Shown: positions 23,649-31,367, numbered from the stretch's first letter. The stretch: 34,492 bases of DNA from Candidatus Woesearchaeota archaeon (GCA_016181275.1 JACOZQ010000013.1:1-34492), one strand, 5' to 3'. Notes: a model not told the origin generated them from the sequence alone. Numbers and translations are program-made.

Positions 23649-24368
23649 TTATTTTTCTTTATGTGTTTTTCTTTCTTCTGGAACTGCTTCCTCTAGTTTT
23701 TCCTCTTTGGATAAATCCTGCTCCTTAACCTGTTCTGGCTGGACTTTCTTAATTTCTTTTTCTTTGACCTCTTTAGCTTTTGTTTCTTTTTTTTGCTTTG
23801 GTTTTGCTTCTTTTGGCTTTACTTCTTCCAAGATTTCAGCTTCAACTTTCTGCCGCTCCTGCGGCCTTTCTGCGTGCATCTCATTTGCTAAAGGCGAGCT
23901 CGGAATGAATGTAACAAAAGACTCTTCAGATAATTTAACCATGTATGATGGTGTGTTGATAACTTGCTCCTTTATTGAAACATGATTGTGGGTTATAAAT
24001 TGCCTGGCTTGCTTTATCGTCTTCGACATTCCTCTTTTGAAAACTATTGTCTGTAATCTTCTATTTAATAAATCTTTTAATGTTAAAGATAAAATATCGT
24101 CTAGGTTTGCTTCTTTTTGTATTAAATTTAACGAGCTCAATTTATTTTTCAGCTGAGCTGCTTCTATATTTGATTGAGGTGAGGGATTTGCCAATAAATT
24201 TTTAGCTTGATCATGTATTGATGCCAGCTTTGATTCTGCCTTCCATATCTCTTTTTTATTTACCAAACCAAATTCTTTTATCAGGTCTTTATCGCGCGCT
24301 ATTCTTTCTTCATTCCAAACCATCAGCGGCCTTCTATATTTTTTCTTTGGTTTTTTTGGATCGCCCAT
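23649..24368 (-). CDS. rps4: Small ribosomal subunit protein uS4 with a charged C-terminal tail
   Basis: The 239-aa product has the archaeal uS4 core: KKYRRPLMVWNEERIARDKDLIKEFGLVNKKEIWKAES, LKDLLNRRLQTIVFKRGMSKTIKQARQFITHNHVSI and PSYMVKLSEES. After HAERPQER (about 172) comes a tail of about 65 residues rich in Lys, Glu and Pro, longer than in typical archaeal uS4. It binds 16S rRNA early in 30S assembly. It starts 1 bp after the uS13 stop. Confidence 0.95.
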   Translation of the reverse strand: MGDPKKPKKKYRRPLMVWNEERIARDKDLIKEFGLVNKKEIWKAESKLASIHDQAKNLLANPSPQSNIEAAQLKNKLSSLNLIQKEANLDDILSLTLKDLLNRRLQTIVFKRGMSKTIKQARQFITHNHVSIKEQVINTPSYMVKLSEESFVTFIPSSPLANEMHAERPQERQKVEAEILEEVKPKEAKPKQKKETKAKEVKEKEIKKVQPEQVKEQDLSKEEKLEEAVPEERKTHKEK

Positions 24369-24369
24369 T

Positions 24370-24831
24370 TTACTTCTTTCCTGATGCGGTCTTTACTGAT
24401 TTCTTTTTTACGCCAACGGTTTTTCCTTTCCTGAAATTGCTTCTTGTCCTCTGGCCGCGCACAGGAAGACCAAGAGAATGCCTAATGCCGCGATAGCATC
24501 TTATCTTTCTTAAATGCTTTATATCTAATTCTTTTTGAAACTTTAAATCTGTTGAAACCAAATGCAAATCCTTTCCTGAATCCATATCTTTTCTTCTATT
24601 TTTCAACCAAGTTGGGAAAGCATCCTGCTTAATTACTGATTCTATTTTTTTTAATTCTTCATTAGAAAGAGAACCTATTTTTTCATTCTTGTTTAATTTC
24701 AAGACATTGCAGATTGCATTCGACAACATGAAACTTATGCCGTGGATTTTTGTTAATGCATTATAGGTCTGCATCTCTCCTTTTATATCTGCTCCCATTA
24801 TCCTTATTATCTGCTTGAATTCTTCTGCCAT
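24370..24831 (-). CDS. rps13: Small ribosomal subunit protein uS13
   Basis: The 153-aa product has IIRIMGADIKGEMQTYNALTKIHGISFMLSNAIC, WLKNRRKDMDSGKDLHLVSTDL and the C-terminal rRNA-binding signature IRCYRGIRHSLGLPVRGQRTRSNFRKG. The length is normal for archaea. TTTAAAAA at 24858-24865 is a likely TATA box 30 nt before the ATG, so the uS13-uS4 unit seems to have its own promoter. Confidence 0.96.
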   Translation of the reverse strand: MAEEFKQIIRIMGADIKGEMQTYNALTKIHGISFMLSNAICNVLKLNKNEKIGSLSNEELKKIESVIKQDAFPTWLKNRRKDMDSGKDLHLVSTDLKFQKELDIKHLRKIRCYRGIRHSLGLPVRGQRTRSNFRKGKTVGVKKKSVKTASGKK

Positions 24832-24885
24832 TTTTAAAATTCTTGTTATGAAAAGGCTTTTTAAAGTTTGCTGATTTTGACTTTC

Positions 24886-25449
24886 TCAGCTTCCTACAAA
24901 TAATTTGTACTTGTCCTCGTTATTCAGCTCTGCAAGAATTCTTTTCAATATCAATTTTTCTGGATCTGGTATTAGTTTAACTCGAGATTTTATATCCTGA
25001 AAGCTTTCAAAAGGCTTGTTTTCTCTCGCCTCTAGGATTTCCCACATGTGCTTTTTTCCTATTCCTGGAAGCAATTCTATTTGATGCCTTCTTGTATTTA
25101 TCGGACTAGCTTTATTAAAAAATTCCACAAATTTATTTTCCCTTTCTTTAATTTGGATTGTTAAAATTGAATTCAACTGGCTTTTTGCTGTCTCTGTCAA
25201 TTTATCTAAGGCTAAACGCCCTGAGATGTGATGTATCTTCTCCCTTTTCCCGTCGCCAATGTATACTTCTTCCTCTGGCTGGAGATGGATTCCTTTTTTC
25301 GGGACTAATTCAAGCAGAGAAAAATGGTTTTTGCCAATTGCCTGGACTATTGGAGTCTTCTGGTGCATAGGTCTTGAGTCGAATGGATAGCCATGAGGCA
25401 AAAAATCCAAGACTATTGCTGTCTCTTCTTTCATTATTTGCTTTAACAT
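24886..25449 (-). CDS. DUF655 family nucleic-acid-binding protein
   Basis: The 187-aa protein matches archaeal DUF655: EETAIVLDFLPHGYPFD near the start, EEEVYIGDGKREKIHHISGRL, then a helix-hairpin-helix LLPGIGKKHMWEILEAR and FESFQDIKSRVKLIPDPEKLILKRILAEL. It is probably an RNA- or DNA-binding protein. In archaea it usually follows rpoF, and here a three-gene cassette separates them. The second Met (MKEETAIV) is the more usual family start. The first is preceded by GGAG. Confidence 0.88.
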   Translation of the reverse strand: MLKQIMKEETAIVLDFLPHGYPFDSRPMHQKTPIVQAIGKNHFSLLELVPKKGIHLQPEEEVYIGDGKREKIHHISGRLALDKLTETAKSQLNSILTIQIKERENKFVEFFNKASPINTRRHQIELLPGIGKKHMWEILEARENKPFESFQDIKSRVKLIPDPEKLILKRILAELNNEDKYKLFVGS

Positions 25450-25524
25450 CTTTATCTCCTATAGCTTTAAACATCTAAATTTTACTAAGAAAAAGCAGTA
25501 TAAAAATGTTGCTGTTCGGTTTAA

Positions 25525-26595
25525 CTAGGCATGGCTTAATTGTCTTTTTTCTTCTTTGGAAAGATTTTTAGCAAGTTTATTAATCCCCTCATACATTCTT
25601 CTTCTATAATCTCTGGCTTGCTGACTTCTTACTGGTTTTCCTTTTGTTCCTGAAAATCCATACATATCTTTGCCATACATAACACCTATAATATTTGAAT
25701 CATCCCTCCAATCCGTAATACCTGTAAATCCTGAATTATGAGTATAATCTCCAGAAACATCTGCTCCATTGCCCACTAAAACTCCAAACTTTGTTTTTAT
25801 CCTTCCCTTACTTAATTTATCAAATACTTGCTGAGCTAATCTTTTTGTGCTTCCTGAACAAATCCAGTCATCTATTATTAATACTGTTGGTCTTTTTTTA
25901 TATGCCAGCATTTCATCCACCAATGGTCTTAAATGCTGCTCAGTCTCTTCTTGTGTATTGCTTTTGCTGAATCTTCTAAACCTCAAAGTTCCGTCGGCAG
26001 TCGGAAAGGTTCCATGTAACTCTCTATACAATTTGAATACTGCTAATCCTAATAATCTTGCTCCCCTGTCACTAGCTATGACATAATCTGGTTGGGTTTG
26101 ATGTATATATTCAACAATTGGCAATGCAAACTCTCCGATGTTGTCTGCTGTAATTGATGCTGACTCTGTTAATTTTAAATTAATACCGAATGAAGATTGG
26201 ATTAGACCAGTAAGACTATTTGTTAAATTAGGAATCTTTATTTTATTTTTATTAATATATTTATTCTTTATTAATCCCTCATCTATTATACTATCGTTAT
26301 TTGAATAATTATTCTTAATTATCTCCTCCTTGGGAGTACTTTTTTTTAAAATTTTTTCTAGACTTATTATTGATTCTTCTAGATTTCCAGAAAAATTTGA
26401 GCTAATTATTGGAATTTTAGTATTATAAAGACCATATTCCTCAAGAGGTTTCGATGGATCTTTTGAACTTTGTGAAAATATTGATAGCGAATGCCTTCCT
26501 AATCCCTGTAAATCTATTCCTTCAATAAGAGATTCTACTGAATATTCATTTTTCTTCTTTTTTCTTTCTTCTGATGAGGACGATTCTGGTTTCAT
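25525..26595 (-). CDS. Phosphoribosyltransferase-like protein
   Basis: In this 356-aa protein, residues about 150-300 show a type I phosphoribosyltransferase fold: DYVIASDRGARLLGLAVFKL (substrate side) and the PRPP loop VLIIDDWICSGST (238-250), then FGVLVGNGADVSGDYTHNSG. The first 145 residues are Ser/Lys/Asn-rich and mostly low complexity. The C-terminal 60 are basic. The substrate is unknown. It follows the SLOG gene by 6 bp and is the last gene of a cassette inserted between rpoF and DUF655. Confidence 0.7.
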   Translation of the reverse strand: MKPESSSSEERKKKKNEYSVESLIEGIDLQGLGRHSLSIFSQSSKDPSKPLEEYGLYNTKIPIISSNFSGNLEESIISLEKILKKSTPKEEIIKNNYSNNDSIIDEGLIKNKYINKNKIKIPNLTNSLTGLIQSSFGINLKLTESASITADNIGEFALPIVEYIHQTQPDYVIASDRGARLLGLAVFKLYRELHGTFPTADGTLRFRRFSKSNTQEETEQHLRPLVDEMLAYKKRPTVLIIDDWICSGSTKRLAQQVFDKLSKGRIKTKFGVLVGNGADVSGDYTHNSGFTGITDWRDDSNIIGVMYGKDMYGFSGTKGKPVRSQQARDYRRRMYEGINKLAKNLSKEEKRQLSHA

Positions 26596-26601
26596 TTTTA
26601 A

Positions 26602-27213
26602 TTATTTACTCTCTCTTTCATTTGATAAATAGTTAATTATCTCTGTTATTGAGTCAAATGGCTTGATTAAATCTGTATCAACTTCTAATGGGATTTTTGC
26701 TTCTCCTTTTTTTAATTTTGAAAGAGCTTCTGCAGCCCCTCCTGAATTTTGCAAACAAATTACTGGCTTTTCTAACAATAAACCCTTTAAAGCTTCATCA
26801 ATTGTTCCTGTCGAGCCGTTAACAACGATTAAATAATCAGCAACACCACCAATATAAACTCTTCTTTCTTCCATATCTTTTCCTGCCTTTTCCATTCTTA
26901 AAATTCCGTTCTTTGTTTTTTCAGCTAATTTAAAATATTCTTCTGGCGGAGCTAATTCAAAATCAGGAAACAAAATAAAGAATTTATCTCCTACATTTTT
27001 TTCCAAGCAATAATCAACTATCCCACTATAAATATCAACTCCAACACCTTGCACTCCTCCTGTAAACAAGCTTCCTTTTTCTTCTACAAATTCCCTAAGA
27101 TCATAGCCTAATCTAAAAGCATCATCACTATCATAATCTGGCAGAGGAGATGTTGCTCCAATTATTCCAATTATCGGATGTTCATATCTTTGAGTTATTT
27201 CCTCTAATTTCAT
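26602..27213 (-). CDS. LOG/DprA-like (SLOG) Rossmann nucleotide-binding protein
   Basis: The 203-aa protein has the SLOG layout: HPIIGIIGATSP at the N-terminus, SLFTGGVQGVGVDIYSGIV (about 50-68, the GG-x4-G turn) and DYLIVVNGSTGTIDEALKGLLLEKPVI (about 127-153, the GS-x-GT-x-x-E motif). Such proteins bind or hydrolyse nucleotides or nucleotide-derived signals. Pairing with a PRPP-binding transferase suggests nucleotide metabolism or signalling. It overlaps the upstream 74-aa ORF by 4 bp. Confidence 0.75.
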   Translation of the reverse strand: MKLEEITQRYEHPIIGIIGATSPLPDYDSDDAFRLGYDLREFVEEKGSLFTGGVQGVGVDIYSGIVDYCLEKNVGDKFFILFPDFELAPPEEYFKLAEKTKNGILRMEKAGKDMEERRVYIGGVADYLIVVNGSTGTIDEALKGLLLEKPVICLQNSGGAAEALSKLKKGEAKIPLEVDTDLIKPFDSITEIINYLSNERESK

Positions 27214-27434
27214 GTTTGAACAACTCCTTCTAATCTTTTTATAACTCTTCTTGATGGGATGTTTTGAACATTTTTGTCACTGTCAAATCTGGAAATTACA
27301 TTATTTCGATTGTTATATGGTGCGTATTTTATTTGAGATGTTGGGCCATAAAGACCTATTGCCCTTGCTCTGGTCGCATCCCCTATTCCTCTTGGTGGAG
27401 CATACAATCCTTTTTTAACTTCTTTGCTCTTCAT
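27210..27434 (-). CDS. 74-aa basic protein at the head of the SLOG/PRT cassette
   Basis: MKSKEVKKGLYAPPRGIGDATRAR... contains two GLY-x-P segments (GLYAPPRG, GLYGPTSQ) and a basic C-terminus (IPSRRVIKRLEG). No family is recognised. GGAGGTG about 10 nt upstream is a good ribosome-binding site. Its stop overlaps the SLOG start (ATGA), and it lies 23 bp after rpoF, so it is probably expressed with both. Confidence 0.65.
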   Translation of the reverse strand: MKSKEVKKGLYAPPRGIGDATRARAIGLYGPTSQIKYAPYNNRNNVISRFDSDKNVQNIPSRRVIKRLEGVVQT

Positions 27435-27457
27435 TTTGCACTGGCACCTCCAAAATT

Positions 27458-27805
27458 TTAATATTGACTTCTACAATTTGCTTCTATTATTTTTTCCATG
27501 TTTTCCTGGGTTATTGTAGTTGTCTCGCCTGTGAAAACTGCCCTTAAATCGTCGAGGTTTTCAGGAAGAATATCTATAATCTTTGTTATCTGCCTGTCTT
27601 TTATTCTTGGTATGTCCAATGACTCTATTTTTGCCTTCAACTCTAAAGATTTTTTTGAATCTAATTTTACTAATTTATTTACATAATCACGAACTTTATT
27701 CCCGCGAAAAGTTAACTCTTTGTTCCTTGATTCTATCGACTCTAATTTCTCTTTTAACTCCGGCAGAGAGATCGGTCTTTCCTGTACTAATTTTATGCTT
27801 GCCAT
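27458..27805 (-). CDS. rpoF: DNA-directed RNA polymerase subunit F (Rpb4)
   Basis: The 115-aa product has the Rpb4 pattern: RPISLPELKEKLESIESRNKELTFRGNKVRDYVNKLVKLD, then RQITKIIDILPENLDDLRAVFTGE, typical of the HRDC-like C-terminal part. With subunit E it forms the polymerase stalk. It overlaps eL21 by 13 bp, the conserved archaeal eL21-rpoF pair. Confidence 0.92.
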   Translation of the reverse strand: MASIKLVQERPISLPELKEKLESIESRNKELTFRGNKVRDYVNKLVKLDSKKSLELKAKIESLDIPRIKDRQITKIIDILPENLDDLRAVFTGETTTITQENMEKIIEANCRSQY

Positions 27806-28089
27806 TTTTTTAAGTGAACTGGATGTATTAATAGTATTTTGGGTTTTTTAAAGTCTTTTATTTTGACTTTGTAACAGTCTCCCTGCTTTCCTTTTACAAT
27901 TCCAACTTTTCCATGGAATCTTGGAAAGTACATACCTGTCTGGACTGCTGGCTCTGCCTTTAGAATAACTCGCTCTTCTGCTTTAAATTCTTGAAGATAA
28001 TTCCTGATGCTGATTTTTCCTTTCTGCTTGTAATGCTTTTTTAATTTATCCCTGGTTTTCCTTCTCGATCTTCCAATTCTTTGAGCCAT
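27793..28089 (-). CDS. rpl21e: Large ribosomal subunit protein eL21
   Basis: The 98-aa product MAQRIGRSRRKTRDKLKKHYKQKGKISIRNYLQEF... continues with the conserved PAVQTGMYFPRFHGKVGIVKGKQGDCYKVKIKD and ends LIHPVHLKKWQA. The length is normal. CTTTTAAATC at about 28107-28116 is a probable TATA box. It heads the minus-strand gene series. Confidence 0.95.
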   Translation of the reverse strand: MAQRIGRSRRKTRDKLKKHYKQKGKISIRNYLQEFKAEERVILKAEPAVQTGMYFPRFHGKVGIVKGKQGDCYKVKIKDFKKPKILLIHPVHLKKWQA

Positions 28090-28286
28090 GAAATTAAACG
28101 AAGATTTTTGATTTAAAAGTCTTTCTATAAAAAAATTTTAACCGCTGACGCTGCACACTTTTCTTTCAAAAAGAAAATCGTGTCCAAAAGAAATGATTTA
28201 GGCTTTGCTTGTTTTAAAAAAGAATGAATTTTTCCTATGATTTAAATAAATAATTCTTTATAAACTGCAAAATATTTAAAAATAAT
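28090..28286 (+). promoter_or_regulatory. Divergent promoter region between eL21 and the PIN gene
   Basis: The region contains the eL21 TATA (28107-28116, minus), a TTTCTTT-CAA-AAAGAAA hairpin near 28160-28178, and CTTTATAAA at 28256-28264 about 26 nt before the PIN start. No gene is seen. Confidence 0.4.
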
Positions 28287-28805
28287 ATGGAGCAAAGGGT
28301 AATATTCGATACAAGTATTTTTGGTTTATTAATAAAAGAAAAAAACATTGAAAATATCCAGATTGAAATAAAAGAAGATACAGCATTTAAAGTTTTAGGG
28401 ATAAACGCAATAAGAAGAGAAATTAAAAATGTTGAGTGGAGTCCTACAGAAATTAAATCTTCAATATTAAAACTCTATGAATTCTTAATAGAAAAAGAAT
28501 ACGCGATTGATAAAAAAATAGAAGAATTTGCGGAAAAATATTATAATTATTACAAGGAATCTGGTGGTAAGAAATTGTATAAAGAGTTGAGAACAGATTT
28601 ATTGATTGTAGCTACAGCAACGGTAAAGAATGTTGATATCTTGGTGAGTATTGATAGGGAGACTATGTCAATGAGTAGTAAATATGGGGAGATATTTAGA
28701 AAAACTTATCACCACATCAATGTAGGAGAAGGCTTTAGAGATCCTAATTTTTGGCAGTATAAAGACTTAAAGTTAAAATTCAAGTTTTTTACGAAACGGC
28801 CTTAA
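28287..28805 (+). CDS. PIN-domain protein (VapC-like RNase toxin candidate)
   Basis: The 172-aa protein begins VIFDTSIFGLL with the first PIN acidic residue D8. E45 (AIRREIKN), D104 (RTDLLIVATA) and D123 (LVSIDRET) complete the metal site in the usual order. PIN proteins cleave RNA and often act as toxins. It is somewhat longer than typical VapC, with an extra helical middle. Its 3' end overlaps the convergent 42-aa ORF by 17 bp instead of following an upstream antitoxin gene. Confidence 0.78.
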   Translation: MEQRVIFDTSIFGLLIKEKNIENIQIEIKEDTAFKVLGINAIRREIKNVEWSPTEIKSSILKLYEFLIEKEYAIDKKIEEFAEKYYNYYKESGGKKLYKELRTDLLIVATATVKNVDILVSIDRETMSMSSKYGEIFRKTYHHINVGEGFRDPNFWQYKDLKLKFKFFTKRP

Positions 28806-28917
28806 TAAATTTGTTTATCTCTTTATTAAAATCAGGTCTTTTCTTTAATTCGATGATTTCTCTAGCAATCTCTCTAGCTTCTTCATATACATGTTTTGGC
28901 AATTTTCTTCTTACCAT
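28789..28917 (-). CDS. 42-aa antitoxin-like ORF, tail-to-tail with the PIN gene
   Basis: MVRRKLPKHVYEEAREIARE... continues IIELKKRPDFNKEINKFIKA. The basic N-terminus followed by a charged helix resembles the short antitoxin segments that dock onto PIN toxins. No strong promoter was identified. The arrangement, convergent and overlapping the toxin 3' end, is unusual. Assignment as an antitoxin is inference. Confidence 0.5.
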   Translation of the reverse strand: MVRRKLPKHVYEEAREIAREIIELKKRPDFNKEINKFIKAVS

Positions 28918-28957
28918 GATTTGTTAGCAACATAATTGTTATTTAAACCTTTCCTTG

Positions 28958-29257
28958 CTATTTTAATTCTCTTTCAACCTGGCTCCTCAAGCTTTCTAGA
29001 ACTTCATTGATTGCGAAAAACAAGTTGAAATTCGTAGTTTCTGCTTCATAATGCTTTTCATCCAATTCTAATTGCGCATTGATCTGGAATTTCTGCGATT
29101 TCTCTTTTTTATGGACATTTTTCAAATGAATGTGCAATTTTGTAAACTCATGAAATTTATTTGCGTGATTGCCTATCATCTTTTTTAGAATTGTCAATTC
29201 TCCTGGCTCTAAACTGTCAAAGTCTTTCAACTCAATTCTTTCGCCTAGCTGTATCAT
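28958..29257 (-). CDS. RaiA/HPF-like (S30AE fold) ribosome-associated protein candidate
   Basis: The 99-aa protein resembles the S30AE pattern: LTILKKMIGNHANKFHEF, strand KLHIHLKNVHKKEKSQKFQINAQLELDEKHYEAE, then FNLFFAINEVLESLRSQVERELK, which corresponds to the AID-x-x-x-x-KL helix. Such proteins bind the 30S decoding region and silence or hibernate ribosomes. The length fits the short forms. Divergent from the RDD gene. Family assignment is by pattern only. Confidence 0.65.
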   Translation of the reverse strand: MIQLGERIELKDFDSLEPGELTILKKMIGNHANKFHEFTKLHIHLKNVHKKEKSQKFQINAQLELDEKHYEAETTNFNLFFAINEVLESLRSQVERELK

Positions 29258-29303
29258 GAAAATAATGAATATTTATGTGTTAATATATTTTTCTGTGAAA
29301 AAG

Positions 29304-29313
29304 CTTATATATC
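29304..29313 (+). promoter_or_regulatory. TATA box of the RDD-sppA operon
   Basis: CTTATATATC about 26 nt before the ATG at 29334; leaderless. Confidence 0.6.
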
Positions 29314-29333
29314 TCAGACTATTGGATTAATTT

Positions 29334-29768
29334 ATGAAAGCTGCTGGCAACTGGAAAAGATTTTTTGCATTCCTTGTTGATCTTGCTATTGTTGAATTCA
29401 TAATAACAAAACCATTGAATAAAATAATAACAAATTCAATTTATGATTTTGATTTCTCTCTTGTCGAGCTCAGCTCATTTTCATTCAAGATTATTTTCGT
29501 ATCTTTGTCAATAGGAATTATTGGAATACTATACTGGGCGGTACTCGAATATAAAATTGGGCAGACACTTGGAGCTTTGATTTTCAATTTGAGAGCTAGA
29601 AGTGAGAAAGGAAGCTTGAGTTTTGGAAAATCTTTTTTAAGAAATTTGAGCAAGGTAAGCATCGCCTTTCTTTTGATAGATTCAATAAATATATTTTTTA
29701 ATGAGAAGAAGCAGAGATTTTTAGAAAGATATAGCGGCACAATAACGGTTCAAGGGGAGAAAACATGA
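29334..29768 (+). CDS. RDD-family membrane protein
   Basis: The 144-aa protein has the RDD pattern AAGNWKRFFAFLVDLAIVEFI, a second hydrophobic stretch IIFVSLSIGIIGILYWAVLEY followed by KIGQTLGALIFNLRAR (a classical RDD feature), and a third near 108-125. RDD proteins may act in transport of unknown substrates. It overlaps sppA by 4 bp (ATGA), so the two are coupled. Confidence 0.8.
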   Translation: MKAAGNWKRFFAFLVDLAIVEFIITKPLNKIITNSIYDFDFSLVELSSFSFKIIFVSLSIGIIGILYWAVLEYKIGQTLGALIFNLRARSEKGSLSFGKSFLRNLSKVSIAFLLIDSINIFFNEKKQRFLERYSGTITVQGEKT

Positions 29769-30670
29769 AAAAAATAAAAACCATAATTACGACAATAGTA
29801 ATGCTGTGGCTGCTGTCTTATTTTCTCAGTTTTGGAATTGGAAATGAAAAAGTGATAGATGAAGGGGTTGCTATAATTCCTATAAAGGGAGCTATTCTTC
29901 CAGAAGATTCAAATGATATTTTTGGAGCTAGCGGAATGGGGAGTGATACTATAATGAGCAGCTTGAAAAGGGCAATGGACAATGATGGGATAAAAGCTGT
30001 AGTTCTTGAAATAAATTCTCCAGGCGGGACCGTTGTCGCCTCTAGAGAGGTTGCTAATTTTGTTAAAGCATTAAGCGAAGAGAAGCCTGTTGTTGCATGG
30101 ATAAGAGAAGTTGGAGCTTCTGGAGCTTATTGGATTGCATCTTCATCCGATTATATAATTGCAGATGAGCTGAGCATAACTGGCAGCGTCGGAGTTATTT
30201 CCAGCTACTTGGAATTTTCTGAGCTGCTTGAGAAATATGGAGTAAGATATGAAAGACTTGTAGCAGGCGAGTTGAAAGACGTTGGGAGCCCATACAGAGA
30301 CTTGAATGATGCTGAGAGAAAACTGATGGAAAGCAAGCTGAAAAAAATTCAAGATGTTTTCTTGAAAGAGGTTTCTGAAAATAGAAAATTAACACCAAGT
30401 CAGGTAGATGAAATCAGGTCAGGATTTTTTTATCTTGGAATTGAGGCAAAAGAGCTTGGACTTGTTGATGATCTTGGTGGAAGAGAATTAGCTATTGAAA
30501 AAGCAAAAGATCTAGGAAAAATCGAAGATGGAAACATTGTCGAGTACAAACCCAAAAAAAGCTTGATTGAGTTGATTGAGAAATTCACGAACAAAGCATT
30601 TTTTAATTTAGGAAGAGGAATATGGGCTGACCTGGCAATTGAGAACAAGCTTGAAATTCTTGCTATGTAA
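29765..30670 (+). CDS. sppA: Signal peptide peptidase SppA (S49 family)
   Basis: The 301-aa protein has an N-terminal membrane anchor (about 7-24). The S49 core includes VVLEINSPGGTVVASREV (82-97), the nucleophile S119 in EVGASGAYW and the general base K171 in AGELKDVGSPYR. The spacing of 52 residues equals the Ser162-Lys214 dyad of the Thermococcus enzyme. It degrades leftover signal peptides in the membrane. Coupled to the RDD gene, and the SRP RNA gene lies about 370 bp downstream. Confidence 0.93.
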   Translation: MKKIKTIITTIVMLWLLSYFLSFGIGNEKVIDEGVAIIPIKGAILPEDSNDIFGASGMGSDTIMSSLKRAMDNDGIKAVVLEINSPGGTVVASREVANFVKALSEEKPVVAWIREVGASGAYWIASSSDYIIADELSITGSVGVISSYLEFSELLEKYGVRYERLVAGELKDVGSPYRDLNDAERKLMESKLKKIQDVFLKEVSENRKLTPSQVDEIRSGFFYLGIEAKELGLVDDLGGRELAIEKAKDLGKIEDGNIVEYKPKKSLIELIEKFTNKAFFNLGRGIWADLAIENKLEILAM

Positions 30671-30702
30671 TTTTTGAATGTTGTTCTTTATTATAGAAAT
30701 TG

Positions 30703-30710
30703 TTATATAT
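30703..30710 (+). promoter_or_regulatory. TATA box of the microprotein gene
   Basis: TTATATAT would start transcription near 30732, leaving a short leader of about 29 nt that contains the ribosome-binding site TAGGAGGTG (30748-30756). Confidence 0.55.
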
Positions 30711-30760
30711 GATGAAGTTTTTTCAATTTCTAAGACTTAGAACTTTTTAGGAGGTGTAAA

Positions 30761-30901
30761 ATGAGTTTTGAGAAATTTTTTGACGAACAAAGTCAAGGCG
30801 GAGAAGGAGCAGGAAGTGAAGGAAGCGGAGCAGGAAGTGAAGGAGGAGATGATCCTTCTGGTGCTGGCGGAGATGCTGGTAGCGACGGCGGAGATAGCTA
30901 A
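30761..30901 (+). CDS. Gly/Ser/acid-rich 46-aa microprotein
   Basis: The sequence begins MSFEKFFDEQSQGGEGAGSEG and continues as GSGAGSEGGDDPSGAGGDAG and a GGDS end. It is almost entirely Gly, Ala, Ser, Glu and Asp after residue 10, so intrinsically disordered and strongly acidic. The near-perfect AGGAGGTG 5 nt before the ATG, a TATA box and clean codon phase argue for real expression. No family is known to me. The local G-rich composition contrasts with the AT-rich surroundings. Confidence 0.65.
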   Translation: MSFEKFFDEQSQGGEGAGSEGSGAGSEGGDDPSGAGGDAGSDGGDS

Positions 30902-31006
30902 TTGACTGGTTTTGTGTTGACATTGTTTTGTTTTTTTGCATGGGATGTCAGCACATTTTTCTAATAATTTTTTTTGGTCTTGTCGAAGTATTGCTGTAAT
31001 AAAAAC

Positions 31007-31014
31007 ATTTAAAA
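31007..31014 (+). promoter_or_regulatory. TATA box of the SRP RNA gene
   Basis: ATTTAAAA about 27 nt before the predicted RNA 5' end. The interval 30902-31006 contains nothing else I can support. Confidence 0.55.
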
Positions 31015-31037
31015 GTTTGATAATCTTCTTGATTATA

Positions 31038-31307
31038 GATGGACTAGGCCGGGAAGTCAGCTCTATCCTGTAACTGCAAATGAGCTTCATGGCAGGGCCG
31101 AAGCTTTAGTGAGGTAGTGAAAATAAATATTAGTCTTGGCTTGGACTGGGAAGCTTTGTCCTGCGGGGTTGGTAATTGTAAGAATCCTGTCAGGCTGGGA
31201 ACAGAGCAGCAGTTATTATAATTATTGGCGCTCGCAGTCAACAAGGTGGAGAAAGAGTCAAGGGTGCTAATAGCTATGACCATTATCGAAGCTAAGGCAT
31301 GTCCATC
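31038..31307 (+). ncRNA. ffs: 7S RNA of the signal recognition particle
   Basis: The 5' end GATGGAC pairs with the 3' end GTCCATC (31301-31307), forming archaeal helix 1. The Alu part AGGCCGGGAAGTCAGC..CCTGTAAC..GGCAGGGCCGAAGC matches the archaeal SRP RNA pattern with the conserved TGTAAC between helices 3 and 4. Helix 8 contains GTCAGG..GGGAA..AGAGCAGC, the SRP54-binding asymmetric loop. Length 270 nt is slightly short for archaea. T-rich sequence follows as a terminator. Confidence 0.93.
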
Positions 31308-31367
31308 ACTTTATTTTCTTTAATCTTTGTAGTAAAGTATTTATATGAGAAAATCTCTTTTAAATCA

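Noticed and set aside
28150-28260. Possible C/D-box small RNA between eL21 and the PIN gene
   Set aside because: CTGA- and ATGA-like words occur, but not with proper C, D', C' and D spacing on either strand.
31299-31367. Upstream start of the Cys-rich protein at 31299
   Set aside because: It lies within the SRP RNA 3' end. The ATG at 31368 follows a TATA-like box and begins a clean signal anchor.
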